From Macrocystis pyrifera (taxonomy: Eukaryota > Sar > Phaeophyceae > Laminariales > Laminariaceae): a stretch of DNA of 64,000 nucleotides. The DNA is taken from positions 14,272,678 through 14,336,677 of the forward strand of contig JASSKH010000011.1 of the NCBI GenBank assembly GCA_031763025.1, in the 5' to 3' direction. The notes under the pieces were generated by a model. That model did not search any database. It was not told the DNA's origin and worked only from the letters and a program-made list of their open reading frames with translations. The position numbers and the translations under genes were made by a program. Shown here piece after piece: positions 1-11,299 of this stretch (position 1 is its first letter; each line of letters starts with the position of its first letter).

Positions 1-1089
1 CCTCGACCTCAACGATGGAAGGAAAATCATCGAAAAGTGTGCACCGGAGCCACACCATGAGCTCTTCGACATAATCGAGCTTTTCGACATACTCGGTTCG
101 AGCGTTGATGGCTGGGTATTGAGCAAAACGCTGAACTACTGTACCCGCCGATCGCAAGTTTGCCGCCTGTGACGAAGCGAACTGCTCTCTGGGCCCTTGA
201 TCTATTGAGATCTGCACGATTTCCTCCCCTTGAAATTAATTTCCTTGAGGTGCTTGCAGAAACCAGGCTAGTCGCCATCTTTGATTCGTACTTCAAGTTG
301 ACCGACGAATTCCTCAAAGTATCTTTGGACAGCTTCGATCCTCATGCGACTTCCTGAAGTTGCTCTTGCTTGGATCCTCGCGCAATAGCGCTCTCGTCGC
401 CCCCCCCTCTCTTCCCACGCTGCAAGCATTCTCGCTTGCGTTTCCTCGCTAGCAAACCACTACGTCCTTAACAGCGCTTTGCACGTGGCGCGATGTTTGC
501 GGCAATCGACAGCTATGATTTAGCACATACTATGCCCATACCATCCACATGCGTGGGATGTGAATCTCCCAGTTAAAAATCTCCGTAGGGGGGGTTTGCC
601 ATCAGTTGTCGGAGGTCGATTGCCCGTCCGCCCTTCAGCTTCCGCTTGCAGCGGTTATGAGCAAAGCGTCCAAGCGACCGAATTTCTTCTGTTACCAGGT
701 TATCATCTGATTCAGGTTGCACTAGAGGAGGTCGACGCAAAGTAGCGTTTCGTACGAGGCGTCTGTCTGGTTGCCGCGCGAGGGTGAAATCGAGGCGGTA
801 GCGACAGTTCCCACGATTTTGACTTTAGAGGTATAATATATTCTACGTCCGGATGCGCTGAAAAACGTATTGACCAGAGCAAGTTGATGTTTTGCTGACA
901 ATGCCAGCAGACGCCGTCCGTTTTCATTCCGTATATCCCGCCCGTATGAACCCAGCGCCTTGTCATCGACTCAATCTTCCTCCCTTGTGCCGGTGCAATA
1001 TCGAGCCCTCCATCATCGCAAGAAAGAGTCCTCTTTTAGGCACTTCAGCAACAGTACTGGCTAGTGTAGCCCCCAAACGGCCTTCATCA
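1..1089. other. No recognised gene
   Basis: I see no open frame here with recognisable protein features, no RNA gene and no clear repeat. The open frames are short, overlap on both strands and have no family signature. Confidence 0.5.
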
Positions 1090-1590
1090 CGGACGATTGG
1101 TGATTATTTAGTCGGAGCGTACGCAAACACAAAGGAAATTCTATTTGATTTCCCTTTTCAAGTTTAGTCGCACCTTCAGGAGTCGAGCAGTGATGTACTC
1201 CACAGCCCTTCCCCCACCCTTATCGACATCCCGTAAGATTGACTCATTGATGGCTAACCTTATTCCATGTTGACCCTAGGCTTCTGTGCCAGCTCAATCA
1301 CCTCCACTGCAGTACGCAGTGAAACCCGCTACTGTGAAACCATCCCACCCACCTCGTTTCGTCTCCTGAAACCCATCAATATCACAAGGGCTTCGCCTGC
1401 AGATGTCCATGATCGTCTCTGCATGGCGAAGACCGTTCTTGCCATTGACGACCAGCGTGCGGACGTTAAACGTGCCTGCGGTCAACTCTCCCTTTCGTAT
1501 TTTCACGCTAGCGGCCCTTCGTGCGGCTCGATTAAATTGCGACGTTTTGCGACCCCTCTCTCTTTTTATCGAGTAGCTTTGAACCATCTA
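1090..1590 (-). mobile_element. LINE endonuclease fragment (5' part of ORF2)
   Basis: The minus strand encodes the start of an endonuclease/exonuclease/phosphatase-fold nuclease of the kind fused to LINE reverse transcriptases. The segment GTFNVRTLVVNGKNGLRHAE carries the Asn of the first active-site motif, and CDIDGFQETKR carries the metal-binding Glu. This stretch is open from 1587 to 1294. Similarity continues to about 1090 (GIRLAINESI, then AVEYITARLLKVRLNLKREI) in other frames with stops, so the copy is dead. Related upstream sequence may reach about 1860. No reverse transcriptase follows, so it is a fragment. Other LINE pieces in the window are 3' ends, probably of the same broad family, but no overlap proves this. 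Confidence 0.75.
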
Positions 1591-1989
1591 ACATTTTGCA
1601 TTCTTCGGTTCATGCCTTGCTTCCAACGTGTCGGGTGCAGCATTTCCTTCCGGCGAAGTTTGCCTCCATCCTTTGCTGTTGGGTACTTACTCACGTGGGA
1701 TCTCTTGTCTTTTCTGCACTCCGTACTACGGAGCCCCCGGTTTCCGTGACTGAGCCCATATCGTCGCCGCGGAGCTAAAAGGCCACGGGGAACGTATTTA
1801 ACGATTATTGGGGTAAAATCTCCGTCAGCATGACCACGCCAGCGCACCACGAACAACTTAGTACACGCACGAGGTCAGTGCCCCGCGTATACCAGATACC
1901 AGTACCAGGCGCGAGGTACCAGGTACCCGTACCCTCCTCTGGTTGGATCGATGTGGCCAAGAGGGAGGAGGATGTACTTTCACGTTGAA

Positions 1990-2410
1990 TGAGGGTGTAG
2001 CTTTTCTATCATATTATTATTAGTCAACAAACATAGTTCACACTGTATCATGGTCCATCAATCCTACCACAACAATCAGTAAACATTGCCCATCGACCAT
2101 TGCGCAATAATACTCAGGAACCGTAATTGTAGTCAGCAAATATAGTCCACCGTGGATCATGGTGCATCCATACAGTCTTTCTAGTCAACAAATGTTGTTC
2201 GATTTGTATCATGGTCCACCCATCCCATAAAACGGTCAGCATACCTACATGATTCCCTTTGTATCACAGTCCAGTTATCCCATCTTAGACGCTAGTGAAC
2301 ATAGTTTACCTTTGTAGAATTGTCTTTCCATCATATAGTAAGCATTTTATTCTCTTTGAATCACAGTACGTATATCCCAACATAATTGTCAGCAATCATA
2401 TTTATGTCAG
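1990..2410. repeat. Degenerate tandem repeat, unit about 60-65 bp
   Basis: Loose copies of a unit built from agtcaacaaacatagttca and gtatcatggtccatc recur at roughly 60-65 bp intervals, for example near 2023, 2137, 2188, 2250 and 2320. Divergence between units is high, so the exact period and copy number are uncertain. Confidence 0.5.
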
Positions 2411-2564
2411 CGGGTGTTAATATGATAACAACACCAACCCTAAACATAGGACCTACCTCGTAGGACTCCAGCACCTATGTGTGATCACTGACTCCTCGGT
2501 TTGGGAGTTAATGCTAGAACACGACGAAACCTCAAATCCTAAACACAACAGGTTTTCGCGGAGA

Positions 2565-3250
2565 TATTGCTGTTGTTGGTCTCACGTTTACACTCACATC
2601 AAGGAGTCCGTGGTCACACTAAGGTGCTAGAACCCTAAGGAGATCCGATAAACCATGCCAGGTAGCATCTAAATTCGGCTCGAATCAGGAAGATTCCCAC
2701 CAAAAAGCACGGGAGACGAAGAAGGCGCACACAACATGAATTAACGGGAAAACTGAACTAACATGGCCGCGGGTATCCAATCGACTACCGCATAGAGTTC
2801 CTACCGTTCTCACAACTAACAAACTCGTGACTACTGACAAGAAGGGTAGCTGTCTGGAGTGCTATCTGCACTGTACGAAACGCACGTTAGTCATGAACAC
2901 AGAGGTGCTGTTGTTGTTCTAGCATTACTTTTCAAATCAAGGAAACTGTGGTCAAGCAAAGGTGCTAGAACCCTAGAAAGGTCAAAGAATCCTTCGTGAA
3001 ACAAAACCGACTCGGAAGCACGACGTTTCTCATCAAAACAAATATCCGAGACAAAGAAGGCGCACACACGAAATGAAATCAATTTTCAAACTGAACTAAC
3101 CGGGCCGCGGATGTCCACCCAACTACAGCATAAAGATCCCCCGTTCACACAACTCACCGACTGGTGATGACCGAATACAGCGGTTGCTGTCTAGAGGACT
3201 CTCCGTACCTTACGACGAAACGCACGATAGTGGGGAACACATAGAGGAAC
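2565..3250. repeat. Diverged tandem duplication, two units of about 340 bp
   Basis: The block 2565-2907 recurs as 2908-3250. Shared landmarks in order are ctgttgttg, aaggtgctagaaccctag, gaagaaggcgcacaca, aactgaactaac, ggccgcgg and acgaaacgcac. The copies are clearly related but far from identical. No coding potential is evident. Confidence 0.65.
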
Positions 3251-3692
3251 ACGCCTCCTGTCTGCAGTGCTGTCAGAGTGACGACTCGCTGACATGCAGT
3301 AAAAAAACAGAAATCAAATGTGAAAGCAGGGCACAAATATCAACGGTCACCACTTCTTGCCGGCTTATCGGACATAAGGTGCAACACAACTAATTTACCA
3401 CGCACCTGGTAATTGCGGGGGTAATTTACTAGGAAGGGTATTCAACTCGCCAATATTACAAAGACCATGGACGTAAATTCCAGGTGCATACTACTGCCTC
3501 GTAAAACAAATGGAAGAAACGATGACTGCTACTCTTGTCATAATGTGCGCGCCGGTCGTTAGTCCCCGCGTGCCGTCCTGTCGCCGTTCTCTTTGGCCAT
3601 CTCATAGCCTAAGCCCATTCGGCCCGCTCCTTCGCATGTGCTCTACTTCCCACTGCCTTCCCTTCTCGCCCGTCCCAAACACAAAATGTGTT
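3251..3692. other. No recognised gene
   Basis: Nothing recognisable between the tandem duplication and the dispersed repeat that follows. Confidence 0.45.
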
Positions 3693-3885
3693 CCTAGCCT
3701 CAGGCAACGGTAGCCCAGATTGAATGGCAGCCTGTGGACGAATGTTTCACGCCATGTGATATTTGGCTTCCCACATGGTAGAGGCCGACACGAAGTGAAC
3801 ATCGTGCGTAAAACAACCTTAGATGTCAAGAGTCACATATGATACAATTGATAATGGTATCAACCGATACGTAAGTATCATTATC
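3693..3885. repeat. Dispersed repeat, copy 1
   Basis: This stretch matches 9370-9562 in the same orientation. Shared landmarks are agcctcaggc, acggtagcccaga, then cttccaca, cttcgtgcgt or its variant, tcacaca and aatggta. It is an unnamed interspersed repeat. Confidence 0.5.
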
Positions 3886-3908
3886 AAAAGACAAAACTTA
3901 CATCTTCC

Positions 3909-3936
3909 TGGCTCGTCACATAACAGTGACGAGCCA
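3909..3936. other. Perfect hairpin, 11-bp stem
   Basis: tggctcgtcac and gtgacgagcca flank a 6-base loop (ataaca). No T-run follows, and the role is unknown. Confidence 0.5.
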
Positions 3937-4541
3937 AACTATTAATAACCTGAACGTCCCTCCTTGGCCTACATCAGCCACAGAACAGGCCAGAGGAAGC
4001 TCATCCCGACGACAGGCGAAAACCTCTCCTTCAATCCCTTCAATCCCGCACAAATTGTACGCGAACTGAAAAATATTGCAGTAGTCTCGCCAGAAAAATA
4101 TAGAATAAGCCGAACGATATCATGCTGGAGATCGTGTGGTTCCCCGGACAACACCGTTGCGTTGTCCACTACTGCCGCCGCCATTGTTACACTGACCGTA
4201 ACGGTAAACCCGAGATAGCATACATCCTTTTTCATAAATAATTGTCTTGCGCTGATATCACCCGAAATAATAGTCGCCTGTGATGCATCATAAAACCGAG
4301 AAGTCCCTTCATTGTGTTTATACGCTTGCTCCCATTGACTGAATATAGAAACTTTAGAAGACTGCAACGTTCAACACGAACAGCCTAAGCTCTCCCGGCT
4401 CTTAAGGCTACTCGATCATCCGCAGATCATCACATATTGTCGGTTTCGCCTGCGCGAACATTTTCAAGGTCGCATAACAACACTGGTGGCAGAATGATTA
4501 ATCAGTAACCAATATGAGCACCCATCTCAGTATACAAACAG
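3937..4541. other. No recognised gene
   Basis: Overlapping open frames on both strands (about 84 and 132 codons) show no family features. Confidence 0.4.
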
Positions 4542-4665
4542 TTAAATGACGATCTAATTCATGGACTCATATTTGGCACAAATTAATGGAACCATGGGTA
4601 ATATTGAAATGTCCGGAGTTTCTATCGAAGCAAGGTCACTTCTTTATTTCGCTCCCGAAACCTCG
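4542..4665 (+). repeat. Split direct repeat A1
   Basis: About 124 bp, matching A2 at 7463-7587. Shared blocks include attcatggactcatatttgg, ggaaccatgg, gaagc(a/g)aggtcac and ttcgctcccgaaacctcg. Confidence 0.75.
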
Positions 4666-5399
4666 TAAGCTGTACGAATCGGTCGCGAAAGTCTTGAGAG
4701 TATTGAATGATGCCGCGAACCACGCGCTCAACACCGGCCCTCCCAGCAGCCGCTGCTGCGATCGCGTCAGCCCCGGTCCCGGCGTTTCCCGAGGAGGCTC
4801 CGCGTCCCAACCCGAATCGGGCGTCGGCGACCTGGATAGACCCTTCCACACCGCTGCAGCAGCCGCCCTGCCAAGGGGCCTCCTCGAGTCGGAGCATTGT
4901 GTTCTGCTTCACGGAGCACACGCGGAAGGAACAACCCGTCAGCCAGGAGTCGAGGCGGGGGCTGCGGGGTTGGGGTGGCTAGCAGCACCGTTTGAAACGG
5001 TCGTGATCACCGTTGGGGCGAACGCTGGGGGGAGTGCCTCGGCAGGAGCGAGCTCGTCTGGGGCTGACAGAGCTGGTCCGAGAGGGTTCCCGCAGGCTCA
5101 GACGCCGACCATGGAAGCGAGGAGCAAATGCGATCAGGACCTGATCGGACTTACGACATCCACGCAACCCCCAGAGGTACGAGTGTGTTTGCCGATTACT
5201 CGCGTTTACGAGGTTGAGTTGTCTAACGTGGCCGTGCTCGCGGGCCTTAGAACCGACAACGATAGAATGGGTGCATTACAGTATTACACAGATTGGTATC
5301 GGAGATTGGGTATGTTGTGACACAGAGTATCGGAGATTGTGTGGGGTGAAGCTTATTATGCTGCAGTGTTCGATACTGCTATGCCCTCTCACTCGCTAC

Positions 5400-7057
5400 T
5401 AACTGACGTACGTCCGCCAAGGGTACTCGAGTTACCCGATACACTCCTTCTCGATACTGCGGTATTCTCCGGTTGTGACAGTCTGGTACTGTTGTGCCCC
5501 CTCACTCCCTCTCGATACGCCTATATTCTGTCGTTTTGACGGGGGAGTCGATGCTGCTGTATTTCCTTGTGTTGGACGGTGGAGTGCAGGGCATGATGCT
5601 ACGGGCTCTGGTACTGTCGTGCCCCTCACTCCCTCTCGATACTGCTGCATTCTCTCTGTTGACGGTAGGGTGGAGGGTAAGGTCCTACGGGGTCGGGTAC
5701 TGTTGTGCCCCCTCACAGCCTCTCGATACTGCTGTATGCTCTACTTTGACGGTGGAGTGGCCGTTAAGTTTCTACGGGGTCTGGTACGGTTGTGCCACCT
5801 CTCTCCCCTTTGATGCTGCGGTCTTTTCTCCTCTTGACAGCGGAGTAGAGGGTATGATCCTACGGGGTCTGTTACTGCTGTGCCCTCTCACTCATTTTCG
5901 ATACTGCCATATTCTCTCGTTTTGACGGTGGAGTGGAGGGTATGATCCTACGGGATCTGGTACTGTTGTGCCCCCTCACTCATTCTCGATACTGTTGTAT
6001 TCTCTCGTTATGACGGTGGAGTGGAGGGTAGGATCCTACGGGGTCTGGTACTGTTGTGCCACTTCACTCCCTCTGGATACTGCTGTAATCTCTCTTTTGA
6101 CAGGGGAGTAGAAAGTATGGTTCTACGGGGTCTGGTACTGCTGTGCCCCTCACTCAATCTCGATACTGCTGTCTTTTCTCCGTTTGACGATGGAGTGGAG
6201 GTTATGGTTCTACGGAGTCTGGTACTGCTGTGCCCGTCACCCATTCTCGATACTGCCGTATTTTCTCGCTTTGGCGGGAAGTGGAGGGTATGATCCTACG
6301 GGGTCTGGTATTATTGTGCCCCCTCACTCATTCTCGATACTGCTGTATTATCTCGTTATCACGGCGGAGTGAAGGGTAGGATCCTACGGTGTCTGGTACT
6401 GTTGTGCCACCTCACTCCCTCTGGATACTGTTGTAATCTCTCTTTTGACAGGGGAGTGCGAAGTATGGTCCTACGGGGTCTGGTACTGCTGTGCCCCTTA
6501 CTCATTCTCGATACTGCTGTCTTTTCTGCGTTTGACGATGGAGTGGAGGGTATGGTCCTACGGGGTCTGGTACTGCTGTGCCCCTCACTCATTCTCGATA
6601 CTGCTGTATTTTCTCCGTTTGACGATGGAGTGGAGGGTATGGTCCTACGGAGTCTGGTACTGCTGTGCCCCTCACTCATTCTCGATACTGCCGTATTTTC
6701 TCGCTTTGGCGGGAAGTGGAGGGTATGATCCTACGGGGTCTGGTACTGTTGTGCCCCTCATTCATTCTCGATACTTGTGTATTCTCTCGTTACGACGGTG
6801 GAGTGGAAGATATGATCTTACGCGGTCGGGTACTGTTGTGCCGCTCTCCCTCTCTCCCGATACTGCTGTATTTTCTCTTTTGACGGCGGGTGGAGGGTAT
6901 GGCCCTATGGGGTCTAGTACTGCTGTGCCCCTCACTCCCCCTTGATACTGCTGTCTTTCCCCTTTTGATGGTGGAGTGGAGGGTATGGACCTTCGGGGTC
7001 TGGCGCGGTTGTGCCCCCCCACCCATTCTCGATACTGCTGTGTACTCTCTTTTCACG
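5400..7057. repeat. Minisatellite, unit about 87 bp, about 18-19 copies
   Basis: The anchor tggtactg recurs near 5483, 5609, 5697, 5783, 5870, 5958, 6045, 6131, 6220, 6306, 6393, 6482, 6569, 6655, 6742, 6828 and 6916, mostly 86-88 bp apart. A typical unit holds gacggtggagtggagggtat, cctacggggtctggtactg, ttgtgccccctcactc and tctcgatactgctgtattc. The first units (5320-5480) are decayed. Because 87 is a multiple of three, several frames stay open over hundreds of bases on both strands; these are not genes. The array runs directly into the recombinase fragment. Confidence 0.85.
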
Positions 7058-7318
7058 ATGCACTCCTTTCGAGTGGGAGGCTCGCTCAGCAAATCCCTGG
7101 CTGGGACGGCTGTGGACGAGATCATGAAAATTGGGGGCTGGAAGACAGAGTCAGTTGCGAAGTACTACATCGGGGCTACCTCGAGTGGACAAGTGCGGGG
7201 TAGCAAGAAGAAACGGGGCCAGAGCTACGCGGCAGCTAGCGAACTACCATTGTCGCCAGAGTTCAGAAAGGACGTTGCGGTAGGTGCGGGAAAGTTCAGG
7301 GTATATAAGTTTGGGTGA
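7058..7318 (+). pseudogene. Tyrosine recombinase, C-terminal fragment
   Basis: The frame reads HSFRVGGSLSKSLAG, then IMKIGGWKTESVAKYY and a basic tail ending in a stop at 7316-7318. HxxR with a following G-G-W and a Tyr about 30 residues later matches the C-terminal half of the tyrosine recombinase (phage integrase) catalytic domain: His and Arg, the H/W position, and the nucleophile Tyr. These enzymes cut and rejoin DNA through a 3'-phosphotyrosine link. Only about 86 residues remain, without the N-terminal catalytic part. Upstream the frame enters the minisatellite, and B1 follows 77 bp downstream. It is read here as the 3' end of the surrounding retroelement. Treated as a fossil. Confidence 0.7.
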
Positions 7319-7394
7319 GACAACTCTCCCCCGGACTAGCGGTTGACTGTAAAGGCAATCTGGAATAACGAAGTATAGGCGGGACCACAGCCAA

Positions 7395-7462
7395 GCGCAG
7401 GAGGCCTCATCCCATCCAATACTTGCATTAAATGATCCACGGTAGAGAGACAGAATACTACA
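7395..7462 (+). repeat. Split direct repeat B1
   Basis: 68 bp, matching B2 at 7760-7827 with about five differences. It begins gcgcaggaggcctcatcc and includes attaaatgatccacg and tagagagacagaat. Confidence 0.8.
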
Positions 7463-7587
7463 TTAAAATGACGATCAAATTCATGGACTCATATTTGGCA
7501 CCAAAAAAGGAACCATGGATAATATCGAACGGTCTCAGAATTTTTACCGAAGCGAGGTCACGTCTTCCTTTCGCTCCCGAAACCTCG
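7463..7587 (+). repeat. Split direct repeat A2
   Basis: About 125 bp, directly abutting B1 and matching A1 at 4542-4665. Confidence 0.75.
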
Positions 7588-7759
7588 GGGGTAGAGTTGG
7601 TCCCGCCATTTCTTGAGACCATCCCACCCACCCGGCAGTAGGACTAGCATTCTTGGGCTCGTATACCCAGATCATTTACAGGTATTAACCCCGCGCAGAG
7701 TATGTGATTTGCCGCTTTACCCAGCGCGGGGGGAAATACCAGACGAGACCTCCTGCCCG

Positions 7760-7827
7760 GCGCAGGAGGCCTCATCCAATCCAATAGTTTCATTAAATGA
7801 TCCACGATAGAGAGACAGAATCCTACA
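7760..7827 (+). repeat. Split direct repeat B2
   Basis: 68 bp, the second copy of B1; taken as the right end of the element. Confidence 0.8.
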
Positions 7828-9369
7828 GTATATAGTCACAAACCAACGATTCCAGCAAGAATAAATAAACTCAGTAGCCACATCTATTGATAATATCTCA
7901 TATCAGCAATACACTTCCCAAGGTGTACCCACGTACCCTTCATCGCCAATGCGTTAAAAAAATATCAGTTCAATCAGCCCCCTTCTGGTCCTGTCTTCAC
8001 CAGAAAGCACTCCCAGATATACATTTCGGATTTTCAAGAACTCTTTGGTTTGAACATGAAAATATTTCTTCCAAACTACCACGCGAAAACCAAACGCTAC
8101 GTGTACCATCCAGGACGGACCAAAACACGATATTCTGCCTTCGTACCATTCGCAATATTTCCGGGATAAATACATTCCATACCATGAAAATGTTCGTGGC
8201 CAGCGATGACTGATACTTATCCTATGTATCAACTACCACTTACCCGAGGAGAACGATAACTATACCATGTGATTCGTTAATCCCCACCACGTCGCAAACG
8301 GTACCTATCATACACGACTCACTCGGAACGAATCCAAACCCAGTCGAACATGACATATCTGCATTGGTACCATCAGAAACACATTTCGACCGACAGGTGT
8401 ACTTGACCGTAAGAGAAAACGAATAATACGAACACACACCAAAAAAGACTAGATGTAACCTCCCGTCCGCGAAATACCCGTATCACAAACAAAAGTTGAG
8501 CTGACGAGAAACCTGTCTGCTCACTTCACGACCTTCTCGCTGCTGCTGCTGTCATGAAGTATCCCCTTTATGGTACTGTTGCGGGCAGCATCCGATTCCC
8601 ATGGGCCCGCCTCCGGCATTAAACATCTCGCAGCAGAGGGCGCTCGACTAGTACGTCATGCGACTTCCTCTTCCCCTCGTGGCGTGGTGCGCACAGCATG
8701 GCGGCTGCGCGGCTTATCGCGAAATGAGCAGGATGTTCTTCGCGCTGCCTTACTCATAGCTCCTGCCTCCTGCATACAGGAAGTAAACCCCGGACGACTT
8801 TAGTTCCTGCACACGGGAAAATCCGGCATGACTTCACTTCCTGCACAAGGGGAATACATCCCGCTGGACATCAAACCCTCCCACCCCTTACGAACGGCGG
8901 GAGTGTCCACGGTTCTACGCCTGGTATAGGACTTTCAGCTACTGCTTCTGTACCCCGTTCCCTATCTGCTTCATACAGCAGAGGTGCACATGTTTAAACT
9001 CTCACCATACGCACGACATAAGTTGCTGCTGTTGCTCTCTGCCAGCGGTTCTGCTTCCGCCGTAGGGGTTAGTTGCAGCAGTTGCTGCGCCGCCGTCTCT
9101 ACGCCATTGTCTTTGGGATCCTCCACCCGGTTCCCGCATCTACCGTTGGATAGTTCCGACGATGACGGTATAGGATCCCTCGCTGCTGTATCAGCGGTGA
9201 TTAACTGTTCTTCCCATCGGACTCATCTCGCGTTCTGTATTCGAGGCTGCTTCCAGACGCGGCGCAACTGAAGCTCTAAAATAAAACCCCGCTGTAACGC
9301 TTGATGAGCCCGAACGTCTCGAACGTCATCCTTCATGGGGCTGTGCACTAGTACTCATTCCAGAAGGTT
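7828..9369. other. No recognised gene
   Basis: The longest frames (about 108 and 95 codons) have no family features. Around 8755-8860 a short motif (cctgcatacaggaagtaaa, ttcctgcacacggg, cttcctgcacaagggg) recurs three times at about 45 bp. Small tgctgctgctg runs occur at about 8540 and 9010. Confidence 0.4.
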
Positions 9370-9562
9370 GGTAGCCTCAGGCCACGGTAGCCCAGACTTC
9401 ATGACAGTGTGTCGATGGATGGTTCAGGTGAAATATTATTGATCTTCCACAGGGCAGAGACAGAGAAGAAATGAGCTTCGTGCGTCACCACCTACAACCT
9501 TATTTGTGAAGCATCACACAATCCACAATAGGCAATGGTACCAAGCGGTACTAACCTTTCAT
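9370..9562. repeat. Dispersed repeat, copy 2
   Basis: Matches 3693-3885 in the same orientation, with moderate divergence. Confidence 0.5.
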
Positions 9563-10221
9563 TGAAAGAGATCAAACGAACATCCTGGAGACCTACAGTA
9601 CTTTGAGTCGTGAGTGTACGAGACATGAGGTCTAGGGCGGCGATGAGAAAATCACAGGAATAGCCTGCTCGTGACGTACTCGAAGGATCATCGTTTAGTC
9701 TACGTCGGATAGAACAGGATTTCAACACATGCCTACGATATGCAAAAAACTGAGAACAACAAAAAGACCAACCTCAAGTCTGGCCACGATCCAATCGAGT
9801 CTAGACGTGCGCCTGCACGTGTCCCAGAGGTAAAGAGCGTGCCTCTGGCTCTAGGGAGAACTTGTAGGTAGAATGTAAACTCATTGATTGAAGCCCAAGG
9901 ACGAAGGCGATGACCAAGGCAACACGTAGGACTGTCGAAAGGAGTGGCAACTCAAATATAGGCGAGGAGTCGTAAATGACGCGGCCCCTGCTGTTTCAAA
10001 CACGCATATCGTTGTAACTCCTGAAACGGTCTAAAGCCGTGACAAACCCCTAAAGTTTAAAATGTGGTCAGGGTGACTTCCGTGTGAGTTACTTTCTTAT
10101 GAGCGGGCCAGCATTGCCTAAACTAAACGGACTCCTGAAATGAGATTGGCAGCAAGTGTGTGTGGCGGTGCTCGGATCGTGCAAACTCCGGACAGCAGCG
10201 TCAGTAGCAGCAGTTGCGACT
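9563..10221. other. No recognised gene
   Basis: No supported feature; all open frames are short. Confidence 0.4.
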
Positions 10222-10225
10222 CTGT

Positions 10226-10280
<55 letters not shown>

Positions 10281-10303
10281 CAACAGCAGCAGCAGCAGCA
10301 GCT
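10222..10303. repeat. (CAG)n trinucleotide microsatellite
   Basis: Nearly uninterrupted CAG/CTG triplets with a short interruption (tagcaac). Read in six frames it gives polySer, polyGln, polyAla and polyLeu frames, none of which has a convincing flanking protein. Confidence 0.9.
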
Positions 10304-11299
10304 GTGAATTTGTAAGAAAAAAAAAGTTTCAGACATGTTTGATCCAGGCGTCTCGTCTCCTGTCTGCATAATTGGTGGGCCTGAAATTTTATTTCGTCCG
10401 CCTCGAGGAAGAGTCCCGTTAGTCTCAGACCGCTTGTTTCCAACAGCCATAATTTTGCGCCCCCCTGGTCGATATGCAAAGCTACCCGATTGTCCCACGG
10501 CCGTTGTCGGAGCACTGCCTTGGAAACATGGGAATCGAGGCCAGAGTTTTCAACTTCGTGATTGTTAAATTTTACATATTTTTCAGCGTTATTGAACTTC
10601 ACAAATATGAACCCCTAGGTATCTTCAGACTAAATTGAGCTGCTTGATGTGAATTATGTCACGGCAAGTTGACCTACGGAAATTTCCGGTGGGTTTTATG
10701 TTTTCCAGAATGTCTGTCATAAAAATATATTTGGATGATCCCCTGGGGTCACGGGGAAAAGCGACGAGAGATACCTCGATCCCCACAACATATTTCATAC
10801 ATCATCTCTGCTTCTGTTTGCACGCCTCATGGCAAGGCCGAGCTTCGCACCACCCGGCGCACGAGTTTCCCCCCTACGGTAGCGTTGGCGAATAAGTCAC
10901 GCTCGCTCGGGTGCAGGGTGTGCCATGGAATATCCTCGTTCTCGACGTTGTCTATGGAAGAGCGACAAGCGCTTGATTACCCGTCGTAAAGGCAAAACGA
11001 GAAACTGAGCAGAAACACCTAGACCAAGAGCTCCCGGAGGCAAAGCAGCATGCAAGCGCAACTGCACGAAAGGGGGCAGACCGGAAGGAGAGCATGCAAG
11101 CCGAAGGGAATGAGCCCAGAAGCAGCGAGAGCCCATCCCAAGCCGACCCGTGGCATATTTCGACAGCACCCCTCTCGCAACAAGCTAATATACCGCTACC
11201 GGACAGGCAGGCACGTTTAATATCAGGCATGACAGTACCGCCATGAGGCCCGCAGTTCTCGATCGCTGCTTCAAGCAAGGAGAGGAGAGACAGCAGATA
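10304..11299. other. No recognised gene
   Basis: Short overlapping frames only, with no recognised family. Confidence 0.4.

Larger units (their letters stand above)
4542..7827 (+). mobile_element. Decayed tyrosine-recombinase retroelement (Ngaro/PAT-like) with split direct repeats
   Basis: The ends have the layout A1 - body - B1 - A2 - B2: A1 at 4542-4665, B1 at 7395-7462, A2 at 7463-7587, B2 at 7760-7827. A1 matches A2 and B1 matches B2. Split direct repeats of this kind are characteristic of Ngaro/PAT-type elements in the DIRS order, which encode Gag, reverse transcriptase-RNase H and a tyrosine recombinase. A recombinase C-terminal piece lies at 7058-7318, just before B1, where the family carries it. 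I cannot recognise a reverse transcriptase; the middle is a minisatellite (about 5400-7057). A proline/alanine-rich frame at about 4700-5300 could be a Gag remnant, but this is a guess. The copy is clearly broken. A Crypton is the alternative, but Cryptons lack split direct repeats. Confidence 0.65.

Noticed and set aside
1267-1749. 160-codon plus-strand frame
   Set aside because: It is antisense to the LINE endonuclease fragment, which has the recognisable motifs.
5475-6945. Several long plus- and minus-strand open frames (90-166 codons)
   Set aside because: All lie in the 87-bp minisatellite, whose period is a multiple of three; the translations are the same repeat in different frames.
10118-10602. 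PolyCys, polyAla, polyLeu and polySer proteins
   Set aside because: They are six-frame readings of one CAG microsatellite with no protein family on either side.
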